From Fimenecus sp045613685 (lineage in GTDB: Bacteria; Bacillota; Clostridia; Oscillospirales; Acutalibacteraceae): a DNA stretch of 14,768 nt. Below are positions 6,637-13,754 of this stretch, in pieces (within the stretch, counting starts at the first letter, position 1; every line of letters begins with the position of its first letter). The notes beneath the pieces were generated by a model. The model ran no database searches. It saw nothing but the letters and a program-made list of their open reading frames with translations, and was not told the DNA's origin. Position numbers and translations under genes: made by a program. The DNA lies in assembly GCA_045613685.1 (NCBI GenBank), contig JAZLBL010000027.1, forward strand, positions 1 through 14,768, in the 5' to 3' direction.

Positions 6637-8226
6637 ATGACAACAACAATGATGATTAGTATACCAATGCTTATATGTTTTTTCGCGCTTATGATAGGTG
6701 TCGGTTTCTATTGCAGAAAGAATGCAACAAATGTTGACGGATTCGTGCTTGGCGGTCGTTCAGTAGGTCCTTGGCTTACTGCTTTCGCTTTCGGTACATC
6801 TTATTTCTCAGCAGTTATCTTTGTTGGTTACGCAGGGCAATTTGGTTGGAACTTCGGTCTCGCATCAACTTGGATTGGTCTTGGTAATGCGTTTATAGGT
6901 TCACTTCTTGCATGGACAGTGCTCGGCAGAAGAACAAGAGTTATGACTCAGCACCTTGAATCAAAAACAATGCCTGATTTCTTTGAAAAGAGATATGACT
7001 CTAAAAAACTTAAAACAATCGCATCTTTTATTGTTTTTGTATTCCTTATCCCCTACACCGCTTCACTTTACAACGGACTTTCATCTCTTTTTAATAATGT
7101 ATTCAATATTCCATATGCTGTAATTGTTATTGCCATGGCTGTGCTTACAGGTATTTATGTTATCTTTGGCGGATACATGGCAACTGCTATTAATGATTTT
7201 ATTCAAGGTATTATAATGCTTGTTGGCATTATTGCAGTTGTAGCTTCTGTACTTAACGAAAACGGTGGATTTAACGAAGCTATTAAAGCACTTGCTGAGA
7301 GTGAACACGCAGGTCCTGAATTCACATCAATATTTGGACCTGACCCAATATTCTTGCTCTTTGTTGTGTTGCTCACATCATTGGGCACTTGGGGATTGCC
7401 ACAAATGATTGGTAAATTCTATTCAATCAAAGACGAAGGCTCAATCAAGAAAGGTACTATTATTTCGACAATCTTTGCTATTATTGTTGCCGGCGGTTGC
7501 TATTTCTTAGGTGGTTTTGGCAAACTCTATCACGACGATATGGTTGCAGGGGGATTTATTTCTGACTCAGGCGTTGTGTTATTTGACAAGGTTGTTCCAA
7601 CGATGCTTGCAGATTTAACGCCAGTTGTTGTTGCACTTATTATTGTTTTAGTGCTTGCGGCATCAATGTCGACTCTTTCTTCACTTGTGCTTACATCTTC
7701 TTCAACTCTCACTCTTGATGTTATTAAGCCTGCGCTTATGAAGAAAAATAATGTTGATGACAAAAAGACCATTCTTATTCTCAGATTATTTATTGTATTC
7801 TTCATTACACTTTCTGCAATTATTGCAATTCTTAAAGACAGTATCTGGAAAGACTCCGTTTTCATTGCACAGATGATGGGTGTTTCTTGGGGTGCTCTTG
7901 CAGGCGCATTCTTAGCACCATTCTTATATGGCTTATATTGGAAAAAGACAACAAAAGCCGCCGTTATTTCAAGTTTCATATTCGGTACAGGACTTGAAAT
8001 CATTCAACTTTGCATCAGCGTTGGTTGGATTTCGGTTAACAATGAAATTTTATGTTTCATTTTTAAAAATTCACTTTACTCTGGTGTTTTTGCAATGGTC
8101 GGTGGACTGATTCTTGTTCCTGTTGTAAGCTTATTTACACAAAAAACATTGCCACAAAACATCGAAGAAAAATTCAGTTGCTATGATGCAACGGTTGTTA
8201 CGAATGTTAAAAATTCATTAGGATGA
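6637..8226 (+). CDS. Sodium:solute symporter, SSS family
   Basis: A 529-residue, very hydrophobic inner-membrane protein with the spacing of the 13-helix SSS (SLC5/PutP) fold. After a first membrane segment (about residues 7-24) comes GFVLGGRSVGPWLTAFAFG and YFSAVIFVGYAGQFGWNFG, typical of the family. LAASMSTLSSLVLTSSSTLTLD near residue 345 matches the helix that carries the sodium-site serines. The start ATG has AAGGAG 8-9 nt upstream; an in-frame ATG at 6553 has no such site and is rejected. It faces the ligase/ior operon across a shared regulatory region. SSS members carry monocarboxylates, amino acids and sugars, and in some proteobacterial phenylacetate clusters the permease belongs to this family, so arylacetate or another organic acid is a reasonable guess here (inference). 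Confidence 0.9.
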   Translation: MTTTMMISIPMLICFFALMIGVGFYCRKNATNVDGFVLGGRSVGPWLTAFAFGTSYFSAVIFVGYAGQFGWNFGLASTWIGLGNAFIGSLLAWTVLGRRTRVMTQHLESKTMPDFFEKRYDSKKLKTIASFIVFVFLIPYTASLYNGLSSLFNNVFNIPYAVIVIAMAVLTGIYVIFGGYMATAINDFIQGIIMLVGIIAVVASVLNENGGFNEAIKALAESEHAGPEFTSIFGPDPIFLLFVVLLTSLGTWGLPQMIGKFYSIKDEGSIKKGTIISTIFAIIVAGGCYFLGGFGKLYHDDMVAGGFISDSGVVLFDKVVPTMLADLTPVVVALIIVLVLAASMSTLSSLVLTSSSTLTLDVIKPALMKKNNVDDKKTILILRLFIVFFITLSAIIAILKDSIWKDSVFIAQMMGVSWGALAGAFLAPFLYGLYWKKTTKAAVISSFIFGTGLEIIQLCISVGWISVNNEILCFIFKNSLYSGVFAMVGGLILVPVVSLFTQKTLPQNIEEKFSCYDATVVTNVKNSLG

Positions 8227-8232
8227 TATAAG

Positions 8233-8266
8233 AAAAGGACGAGTTTTAAACTCGTCCTTTTTATTT
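8233..8266 (+). terminator. Terminator of the symporter gene
   Basis: AAAAGGACGAG (8233-8243) pairs perfectly with CTCGTCCTTTT (8251-8261); T-rich sequence follows. It begins 6 nt after the stop codon. Confidence 0.88.
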
Positions 8267-8309
8267 GCAAATACGAGTTCGAATCTCCACATAATAATGC
8301 AAATAAAAA
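8258..8309. repeat. 12-bp inverted repeat enclosing a tRNA T-arm-like fragment
   Basis: TTTTTATTTGCA (8258-8269) and TGCAAATAAAAA (8298-8309) are perfect inverted copies 28 bp apart. Between them GAGTTCGAATCTCC (8275-8288) is identical, in inverted orientation, to the T-arm of the adjacent tRNA-Lys (8351-8364). There is no other tRNA structure around it, so it is a fragment rather than a gene. Confidence 0.7.
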
Positions 8310-8336
8310 AGACAGGTCATTGACCTGTCTTTTTTA
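8305..8336. terminator. Bidirectional terminator between the symporter and tRNA-Lys
   Basis: GACAGGTCA (8311-8319) pairs with TGACCTGTC (8321-8329), in practice a 7-bp stem with a CATTG loop. It is flanked by AAAAAA on the left and TTTTTT on the right, so it works in both directions. It ends the minus-strand tRNA transcript and backs up the symporter terminator. Confidence 0.85.
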
Positions 8337-8338
8337 TT

Positions 8339-8414
8339 TGGTGATCCACCGGAGATTCGAACTCCGGACACCTTGATTAAAAGTCAAGTGCTCTGCCAAC
8401 TGAGCTAGTGGATC
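8339..8414 (-). tRNA. tRNA-Lys (anticodon UUU), CCA encoded
   Basis: Full cloverleaf on the minus strand: acceptor GATCCAC/GTGGATC, D-arm GCTC/GAGC with AGTTGGCA loop, anticodon stem CTTGA/TCAAG around CTTTTAA (anticodon TTT), variable GTGTC, T-arm CGGAG-TTCGAAT-CTCCG, discriminator A and an encoded CCA (8341-8339). It is 76 nt including CCA. It lies 35 nt downstream of secG on the same strand with no separate promoter that I can see, so co-transcription with secG is likely. Confidence 0.97.
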
Positions 8415-8420
8415 ATATAT

Positions 8421-8446
8421 TCCCGATTAATATCGGGATTGTTTTT
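8421..8446. terminator. Hairpin between secG and tRNA-Lys, orientation uncertain
   Basis: TCCCGAT (8421-8427) pairs with ATCGGGA (8432-8438), loop TAAT. TTGTTTTTT follows on the plus strand, so it looks like a plus-strand terminator. On the minus strand, where secG and the tRNA run, only AATATAT follows, so it would be a weak terminator or a processing structure there. Confidence 0.5.
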
Positions 8447-8449
8447 TAT

Positions 8450-8701
8450 TTAAGCAAAAATTACTGCGATTGAAGCAACAAGCACAAGCACAAGGAAAAT
8501 TGAAGCCAAAATCTTTGTAAGGAATGCTTTCTTTGCTTCGTCTGTTCTGCCTTTATTTTTGCCGAAGAAAGATTCAGAAGAACCACCAGAAATAGCACCT
8601 GAGAGACCTTGTTGATGACTTTCTTGCAACATAACAAGCACAATAATTAAAACTGCCAAAACAATAAGAACTATGCCTAAAACTATCTGAAGTGCTGACA
8701 T
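8450..8701 (-). CDS. secG: Preprotein translocase subunit SecG
   Basis: An 83-residue inner-membrane protein of the SecYEG channel. Two membrane segments (about residues 3-25 and 60-82) flank a cytoplasmic loop with QQGLSGAISGGSSESFFGKNKGRT, the conserved SecG signature (GLSGAISGGS-SFFGK). Start ATG at 8701 is 8 nt after GGAGG. A TTG five codons upstream overlaps that ribosome binding site and is rejected. It is preceded by its own promoter and followed by tRNA-Lys. In many Firmicutes secG precedes rnr and smpB; here it does not. Confidence 0.95.
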   Translation of the reverse strand: MSALQIVLGIVLIVLAVLIIVLVMLQESHQQGLSGAISGGSSESFFGKNKGRTDEAKKAFLTKILASIFLVLVLVASIAVIFA

Positions 8702-8742
8702 TTCTCGTACCTCCAAATCACTATATTTTTAACAGCCTTGAT

Positions 8743-8771
8743 ATTCTAACACATGATTTCTAAAAATGCAA
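8743..8771 (-). promoter_or_regulatory. Extended -10 promoter of secG
   Basis: Minus strand TTGCAT (8771-8766), 17-nt spacer ending in TGT, then TAGAAT (8748-8743). The TGN just before the -10 is the extended -10 element. Start expected near 8736, about 35 nt before the secG ATG. Confidence 0.75.
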
Positions 8772-8836
8772 GTGTTTTTTGAAATTTTTTCATATTTTTT
8801 TATGAATATTAATATTATTTATGTTTATACTATTTT

Positions 8837-8907
8837 TGCAGACAAAAGTGTTGTATTTGCGTTTGCCACTTCAGTCTGTACCGACCATATTTTATGGTCG
8901 GTTTTTT
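8837..8907 (+). ncRNA. Candidate structured small RNA ending in an orphan terminator
   Basis: TGCAGAC (8837-8843) can pair with GTCTGTA (8874-8880). Inside it AAGTG (8846-8850) pairs with CACTT (8867-8871). Directly after is a terminator hairpin, CCGACCAT (8881-8888) with ATGGTCGG (8894-8901), followed by TTTTTT. No plus-strand gene precedes it. A TATACT at 8826-8831 could be a -10 but I see no good -35. Possible small RNA; weak support beyond the terminator. Confidence 0.35.
8881..8907 (+). terminator. Orphan plus-strand intrinsic terminator
   Basis: Perfect 8-bp stem, CCGACCAT and ATGGTCGG, 5-nt loop, six T and then GTTT. On the minus strand there is no T tract after it, so it does not serve the topoisomerase operon. 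It shares the 8702-8948 gap with the secG promoter. Confidence 0.75.
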
Positions 8908-8914
8908 GTTTTAC

Positions 8915-8944
8915 GGGACGCCGAGTCGACGCCCCCTACATTTT
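8915..8944. repeat. GC-rich dispersed-repeat-like element after the topoisomerase A gene
   Basis: GGGACGCCGAGTCGACGCCC is an imperfect hairpin ending CCCTACATTTT, the same 11-nt edge as the element at 262-291. Both sit just past the stop of a minus-strand gene and are far richer in GC than their flanks. Unlike the first copy, this one has no T tract after it on the minus strand. Confidence 0.5.
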
Positions 8945-8948
8945 GTGC

Positions 8949-11189
8949 TTAGAAAGTAAGCTGCTCTCCTTGGTCTTCGGCGCTAAGAATTGCACCTGCT
9001 GATGGAAGATTCTTTGTTCTGTATCTGCCTGGTTTTGCAAACTGACCGTCTTTGAAATCTGTGATTTCTTCAATGCGGTGACCTTTTTTAAGTGTCATTA
9101 CTGCAACGCCTTGACTATCTTTTGTAGTCTTAGATGAAATTGCACCTGAATTGAAGAGCAAGTATCTACCTGCACTTGAACGGATTACGAACTCTTTATC
9201 TTGTGGTACATAAATCGCTGCAACCAATGGACTCTTATCAGAATATGCCTTAATGAGCTTTTTGCGGTTGGTCTTGGTTTCATAAGCAGAGATATCAACC
9301 TTTGCTACTTTACCATTCTGGAAGAAGAAGAGCATATAACCTTTATACTCTTTAAGAACAACCATTGAGATAGCAGTTTCATCAGGTTCCATTTGAAGTT
9401 TTGTTCCAACATAGTCACCCAATACACTTGCTTTTGTATCGTCAAACTCATTTGCTCGTGTTTTATAAACTTGACATTTATTTGTGAAGAACATAAGCTC
9501 TGTTGCGTTTGTTGTTTCAACTGTTGAGATAATCTCGTCATTTTCTTTGAGTTTATGCTCACCACTCATTCGAAGTGACAATGGAGTAATCTTTTTGAAA
9601 TAACCTTCTTTTGTAAAGAAAAGAGTAACAGGATAATCAGGAATTTCTTCGATTTCTTCTTCCATTTCTTCGATTTCTTGTGAATAAACGATTTCTGTGA
9701 GTCTGTCTTTGCCATATTTTTCGGCAATAGCTTCGAGCTCTTTAACGATAATCTTTTTAACTCTTGCTTTGCTTGAAAGGATATCTTCCATATCTTCGAT
9801 TTGCTTTTTAAGGTCATCAATATCCTTTAAGCGTTTGAGAATATATTCACGGTTTAAATGACGAAGCTTGATTTCAGCAACATATTCAGCCTGAATTTTA
9901 TCAATACCAAAACCAATCATCAAGTTTGGCACAACTTCTGCTTCTTCTTCAGTTTCACGGACAATTTTAATTGCCTTGTCAATATCGAGAAGAATTTTTT
10001 GAAGACCTAACAAGAGATGCAATTTATCTTTTGCTTTTGTCAAATCAAAATAAACACGACGGTTAACACATTCTGTACGGAATGCAATCCACTCTAAAAG
10101 CAAATCTGCAACACCTAAAACTTGTGGTACACCTGCAATGAGCACATTGAAGTTACAAGAGAATGTATCTTCAAGAGTTGTCATTTTGTAAAGCTTTTGC
10201 ATAAGCTTATCAGCATCTGTGCCACGTTTTAAATCGATTGTAATTTTAAGACCCTTCTTATCTGTTTCATCACGAATATCGCTGATTTCACGGATAGAAT
10301 TAGCCTTAACTTTTTCAATTACCTTATCAATAATTGCTTCTGCAGTTGTTGTTGGTGGAATTTCTGTAATATCAATACAGTTATTTGATTTATCATAAGT
10401 ATATTTTGCTCTAACTTTAAATCCACCACGACCTGTGCGATAAATTTCTGCCATCTGGTCGCGGTTATAGATAATCTTGCCACCACCGATAAAATCAGGT
10501 GCTTTAAGAGTTTCCATAACGTCAAAGTTACTATCTTTAATAAGGCCAATTGTAGTTTCGCAGATTTCACGAAGGTTAAATGAGCAAATTGATGATGCCA
10601 TACCAACTGCGATACCTGTATTTGCATTCACAAGGATTGATGGAAATGTCACAGGCAATAATGTTGGCTCTTGCATTGTAGCGTCATAGTTATCAACGAA
10701 ATCAACTGTATCTTTATCGATATCTTTGAAAAGCTCGCTTGCGATTGCTTCAAGTTTTGCTTCTGTATAACGAGATGCGGCATAAGCCATATTTTTTGAA
10801 TATGCTTTACCGAAGTTACCCTTTGAATCAATATAAGCATGCAAAAGACTCTCGTTACCCTTTGAAAGACGGACCATTGTTTCATAAATTGCACCGTCAC
10901 CGTGAGGGTTAAGTTGCATTGTACGACCAACGATATTTGCAGATTTAACTCTGCCACCATTGAGAAGACCCATTTTATACATTGTATAAAGCAATTTTCT
11001 GTGTGATGGTTTAAAACCGTCAATTTCAGGGATTGCACGGGATACGATAACGCTCATTGCGTATGGCATAAAGTTGGTTTCAAGAGTTTGTGTAATATTC
11101 TGTGTTACAACTTCACCTGCACCGATTATGTGAGCATTCATTTGCTCTTCAGTGATTTCAGTTTCAACTACTTTTTTCTTTTTAGCCAT
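8949..11189 (-). CDS. Type II DNA topoisomerase subunit A (ParC/GyrA-like)
   Basis: A 746-residue DNA cleavage/rejoining subunit that works with the B subunit encoded just upstream. The breakage-reunion domain has FKPSHRKLLYTMY, then NPHGDGAIYETM (95-105), and AASRYTEAKL with the catalytic tyrosine at Tyr141. NANTGIAVGMASSI follows, carrying the conserved DNA-intercalating isoleucine region. A coiled-coil tower occupies the middle and a short C-terminal region follows. No GyrA box (QRRGGKG-like) is visible, so decatenation (Topo IV-like) is favoured over gyrase. Residues at the usual quinolone positions are Gly99 and Glu103 rather than Ser and Asp/Glu. The ATG has AGGAGGG 6 nt upstream and is 14 nt from the B subunit stop. 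It may be a clostridial paralogue beside a true gyrase elsewhere. Confidence 0.9.
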   Translation of the reverse strand: MAKKKKVVETEITEEQMNAHIIGAGEVVTQNITQTLETNFMPYAMSVIVSRAIPEIDGFKPSHRKLLYTMYKMGLLNGGRVKSANIVGRTMQLNPHGDGAIYETMVRLSKGNESLLHAYIDSKGNFGKAYSKNMAYAASRYTEAKLEAIASELFKDIDKDTVDFVDNYDATMQEPTLLPVTFPSILVNANTGIAVGMASSICSFNLREICETTIGLIKDSNFDVMETLKAPDFIGGGKIIYNRDQMAEIYRTGRGGFKVRAKYTYDKSNNCIDITEIPPTTTAEAIIDKVIEKVKANSIREISDIRDETDKKGLKITIDLKRGTDADKLMQKLYKMTTLEDTFSCNFNVLIAGVPQVLGVADLLLEWIAFRTECVNRRVYFDLTKAKDKLHLLLGLQKILLDIDKAIKIVRETEEEAEVVPNLMIGFGIDKIQAEYVAEIKLRHLNREYILKRLKDIDDLKKQIEDMEDILSSKARVKKIIVKELEAIAEKYGKDRLTEIVYSQEIEEMEEEIEEIPDYPVTLFFTKEGYFKKITPLSLRMSGEHKLKENDEIISTVETTNATELMFFTNKCQVYKTRANEFDDTKASVLGDYVGTKLQMEPDETAISMVVLKEYKGYMLFFFQNGKVAKVDISAYETKTNRKKLIKAYSDKSPLVAAIYVPQDKEFVIRSSAGRYLLFNSGAISSKTTKDSQGVAVMTLKKGHRIEEITDFKDGQFAKPGRYRTKNLPSAGAILSAEDQGEQLTF

Positions 11190-11203
11190 TCATATCCCTC
11201 CTT

Positions 11204-13189
11204 TTATGAAATATCTGCAAGGTCAATATAGAGATGACCATTTTCTGCGATAAAGTCTTTTCTACCCTGCAAGTCATCACCCATAAAGAGTTCAAATTTT
11301 TCTTCCATAAGTGATTCAACATAATCAGGTTCAACCTTGATAAGACGACGAGTTTTAGGATTCATTGTAGTAAGCCACATCATATCAGCATCGTTTTCAC
11401 CAAGACCCTTTGAACGCTGAATTGTGTATTTTGCATTACCGATTTGTTCTAACACATCTGCTTTTTCTTTTTCTGTATAGCAGAAATATGTTTCGTCTTT
11501 TGTGCGAATTTCGTAAAGTGGTGATTCTGCAATAAACACCTTGCCTTCACGGATAATTGTTGGCATTAAACGATGAATCATAGTGAGAATAAGTGTTCTG
11601 ATGTGGAATCCGTCAACGTCGGCGTCGGTACAGATGATAACTTTATTCCATCTCAAATCGTCGATATTAAACGAAGAAACTTCTTTGCTCTTCTTTGAAT
11701 TAACTTCAACACCACAACCGAGCACTTTAATAAGGTCAACGATAATATCGCTCTTGAAAATCTTATCATATTCACTCTTTAAGCAGTTAAGAATTTTACC
11801 ACGAACTGGAATAATTGCCTGGAATGATGAATCACGAGCCTGCTTACATGCACCAAGAGCAGAGTCACCTTCTACTATGAAGATTTCTCTTTCATTAACA
11901 TCTTTGCTGCGGCAGTCAACGAATTTTTCAACACGAGAAGTCATATCATTGCTTGACTGCAATGTCTTTTTAATGTTGATTCTTGTTGTTTCTGCCTTAA
12001 TTCTTGAACGCATATTAATAAGAACCTGATTTGTAATCTTATCTGCGTCAAGTTTATTTTCAAGGAAGTAAATTTCAAGCTGATGACGGAAGAATTCTGT
12101 CATTGCTTCTTGAATAAACTTATTTGTGATTGCTTTTTTAGTCTGGTTTTCATAAGAAGTTTGTGTTGAGAATGAAGAAACAACCAAAATCAAGCAGTCT
12201 TCAACGTCCTGATAATTGATTTTAGAGTCGCTTTTAAGGTATTTACCATTAGTTTTAAGATAATTATCAATTTCAGCAACAAAGGCACTTCTGAATGCTT
12301 TTTCAGGTGCGCCACCATACTCCAAAAAGCTTGAGTTATGATAATACTCTTTAAGTTGGATTTTATTTGAGAAACAGAGCGACGCAGTAATCTTAACGCG
12401 ATAATCTTTCATATCTGCACGGTCACGACCTGTTCTCTCTGCTGACCAGAACTGAACAGATGACATTTCTGTTCCGTTTGCAATCTCTTTTACATAGTCT
12501 GTAACGCCATTGTCATAAACATATTCGAATGTTTCAAAGCTACTACCAGAAATCTGATTTTTAAGTATAAACTTGATTCCAGCATTAACAACTGACTGTC
12601 TTTTGATTGTTTCTTGATAATATTCAAGTGGAATATTGATATCTGTGAATACTTTCAAGTCAGGTTTCCAACGGATACGAGAACCTGTATCTTTTTTGTT
12701 ATATGGTTCTTTAATCATATCCCCTGCGATTTCACCCTTTTCAAAGTGAAGAAGATATTTAAAGCCGCCTGTATGAATTTCAGCATCCATATATTCTGAT
12801 GCATATTGTGTTGCACAAAGACCAAGACCATTAAGACCTAATGAATATTCATAGTTGCCACCGTCGTTAGTATCATATTTACCACCTGCATACAACTCAC
12901 AGAATACTAATTCCCAGTTATAGCAATTTTCTTTCTTATTGAAGTCAACAGGAATACCACGACCAAAGTCCTGAATTTCAACTGAGCCGTCAAGAAAGCG
13001 GGTTACAACGATTTTATCACCATAACCTTCTCTTGCTTCGTCGATTGAGTTTGAAAGAATTTCAAAGACAGAATGCTGACAACCCTCAATACCATCTGAG
13101 CCAAAAATAACGGCTGGACGTTTGCGGACACGGTCAGCGCCTTTTAATTGTGAAATACTTTCGTTACCATAAGATGCTTTTTTTGCCAT
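11204..13189 (-). CDS. Type II DNA topoisomerase subunit B (ParE/GyrB-like)
   Basis: A 661-residue ATPase subunit. The GHKL domain shows FEILSNSIDE with the likely catalytic Glu43 and Mg-binding Asn47, QDFGRGIPV (Asp74 for adenine), and lid loop SLGLNGLG (116-123). Family consensus for these is ELVDNSIDE, DNGRGIPV and GGLHGVG, so it is recognisably divergent. The TOPRIM domain has EGDSALGACKQARD with Glu440, RGKILN, and the acidic triad CTDADVDG (Asp522, 524, 526). It ends with RSKGLGE-type and MNPKTRRL motifs expected for the B subunit. Length fits ParE rather than GyrB with an insert. It is first in a two-gene operon with subunit A and is driven by the promoter at 13246-13275, which overlaps a large inverted repeat. 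The complex passes one duplex through another using ATP. Confidence 0.9.
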   Translation of the reverse strand: MAKKASYGNESISQLKGADRVRKRPAVIFGSDGIEGCQHSVFEILSNSIDEAREGYGDKIVVTRFLDGSVEIQDFGRGIPVDFNKKENCYNWELVFCELYAGGKYDTNDGGNYEYSLGLNGLGLCATQYASEYMDAEIHTGGFKYLLHFEKGEIAGDMIKEPYNKKDTGSRIRWKPDLKVFTDINIPLEYYQETIKRQSVVNAGIKFILKNQISGSSFETFEYVYDNGVTDYVKEIANGTEMSSVQFWSAERTGRDRADMKDYRVKITASLCFSNKIQLKEYYHNSSFLEYGGAPEKAFRSAFVAEIDNYLKTNGKYLKSDSKINYQDVEDCLILVVSSFSTQTSYENQTKKAITNKFIQEAMTEFFRHQLEIYFLENKLDADKITNQVLINMRSRIKAETTRINIKKTLQSSNDMTSRVEKFVDCRSKDVNEREIFIVEGDSALGACKQARDSSFQAIIPVRGKILNCLKSEYDKIFKSDIIVDLIKVLGCGVEVNSKKSKEVSSFNIDDLRWNKVIICTDADVDGFHIRTLILTMIHRLMPTIIREGKVFIAESPLYEIRTKDETYFCYTEKEKADVLEQIGNAKYTIQRSKGLGENDADMMWLTTMNPKTRRLIKVEPDYVESLMEEKFELFMGDDLQGRKDFIAENGHLYIDLADIS

Positions 13190-13233
13190 AAGCTTTTACA
13201 TCCTTTACCAAAAATTACATAAATAATAAAAAT

Positions 13234-13269
13234 AAACCACTAAATATTATACACTATATTTAGCGGTTT
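13234..13269. promoter_or_regulatory. 14-bp inverted repeat over the topoisomerase promoter, candidate operator
   Basis: AAACCACTAAATAT (13234-13247) and ATATTTAGCGGTTT (13256-13269) match as an inverted repeat in 13 of 14 positions around an 8-nt centre. It covers the -10, most of the spacer and the start site. Bound by a dimeric repressor it would block transcription. No known operator type is assigned. Confidence 0.55.
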
Positions 13270-13275
13270 AGTCAA
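13246..13275 (-). promoter_or_regulatory. Sigma-A promoter of the topoisomerase operon
   Basis: Minus strand TTGACT (13275-13270), 18-nt spacer, perfect TATAAT (13251-13246). Leader of about 50 nt to the subunit B ATG. The CTTGACTAAA around the -35 is repeated in the UPF0291 promoter. Confidence 0.82.
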
Positions 13276-13310
13276 GTTTTAAGGTGTATTATACCCCAAT
13301 ATATTCAATT

Positions 13311-13523
13311 TTATTTCTTCTTACCTTTGCGTTCAACCTTAGTTTTATTGCCTTTTTCATCAACAATATACATATTATCAAGTTGACCAGTTAAACTGCG
13401 TTTAAAACTGTCGATATATTCACGGCGAAGGACTGCTTGTTCTGCTTTTTCTTCTTCAGTAAGACCTACACTTTGAGATTTGCGATAGAGTTCACTGATT
13501 CTATCCATTTTTTTCTGTTCCAT
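13311..13523 (-). CDS. UPF0291 (DUF896) small cytosolic protein
   Basis: A 70-residue protein with the family layout: RISELYRKSQSVGLTEEEKAEQAVLRREYID (residues 8-38, a helix-turn-helix hairpin like Bacillus YnzC) and a basic tail. TEEEKAEQ-LR-EY is the conserved family core. The molecular role of DUF896 proteins is not established. The ATG has AAGGAAG 7 nt upstream; an internal Met6 is a possible alternative. It has its own promoter and stands between tuf and the topoisomerase operon, all on one strand. No clear terminator follows, so read-through into the topoisomerase genes is possible. Confidence 0.9.
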   Translation of the reverse strand: MEQKKMDRISELYRKSQSVGLTEEEKAEQAVLRREYIDSFKRSLTGQLDNMYIVDEKGNKTKVERKGKKK

Positions 13524-13554
13524 ATTATACTTCCTTTGGTTTTAATGCTTTTAT

Positions 13555-13583
13555 AGTATAAATGATTTTGATAATTTAGTCAA
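13555..13583 (-). promoter_or_regulatory. Sigma-A promoter of the UPF0291 gene
   Basis: Minus strand TTGACT (13583-13578), 17-nt spacer, TATACT (13560-13555). Start near 13548, a leader of about 25 nt. Confidence 0.75.
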
Positions 13584-13619
13584 GAAAACATATTAAACGA
13601 ACTTGTGTTTTTAAGCAGA

Positions 13620-13707
13620 TTTTTTGCAAGACAATGTAGCAAAGGCGAAGCCGTATAAAAACACTGCGAACCGAAAGCTACGCAGTATTGCGGAAATATG
13701 CAAAAAA
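13620..13707. repeat. Compact multi-hairpin element bounded by a 9-bp inverted repeat
   Basis: TTTTTTGCA (13620-13628) and TGCAAAAAA (13699-13707) are perfect inverted ends. Inside are GGC-GAA-GCC (13644-13652), ACTGCG (13663-13668) with CGCAGT (13681-13686), and GTAGC (13636-13640) which could pair with GCTAC (13677-13681). No coding potential. Could be a miniature palindromic repeat or a structured RNA element. Confidence 0.45.
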
Positions 13708-13738
13708 CAAAAAACTCTCCCACTTTCGTAGGAGAGTT
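13705..13738 (-). terminator. Rho-independent terminator of tuf
   Basis: Minus strand AACTCTCC (13738-13731), loop TACGAAAGTG, GGAGAGTT (13720-13713), then TTTTGTTTTTTG. It begins 16 nt after the tuf stop codon. Confidence 0.9.
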
Positions 13739-13754
13739 CGACTATTGAATAAAA

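Noticed and set aside
7530..8003. 157-codon open frame antisense to the symporter
   Set aside because: Shadow of the coding strand: no ribosome binding site, no recognisable domain, serine/threonine-rich composition expected from the reverse of membrane-helix codons.
8266..8300. A second tRNA gene on the plus strand suggested by GAGTTCGAATCTCC
   Set aside because: No acceptor, D or anticodon arms can be built around it; it is only a T-arm fragment.
8702..8716. TTG start for secG five codons upstream
   Set aside because: It overlaps the GGAGG ribosome binding site itself.
11583..12029. 148-codon open frame antisense to the topoisomerase B gene
   Set aside because: Lies over the highly conserved TOPRIM coding region of a certain gene; no own signals.
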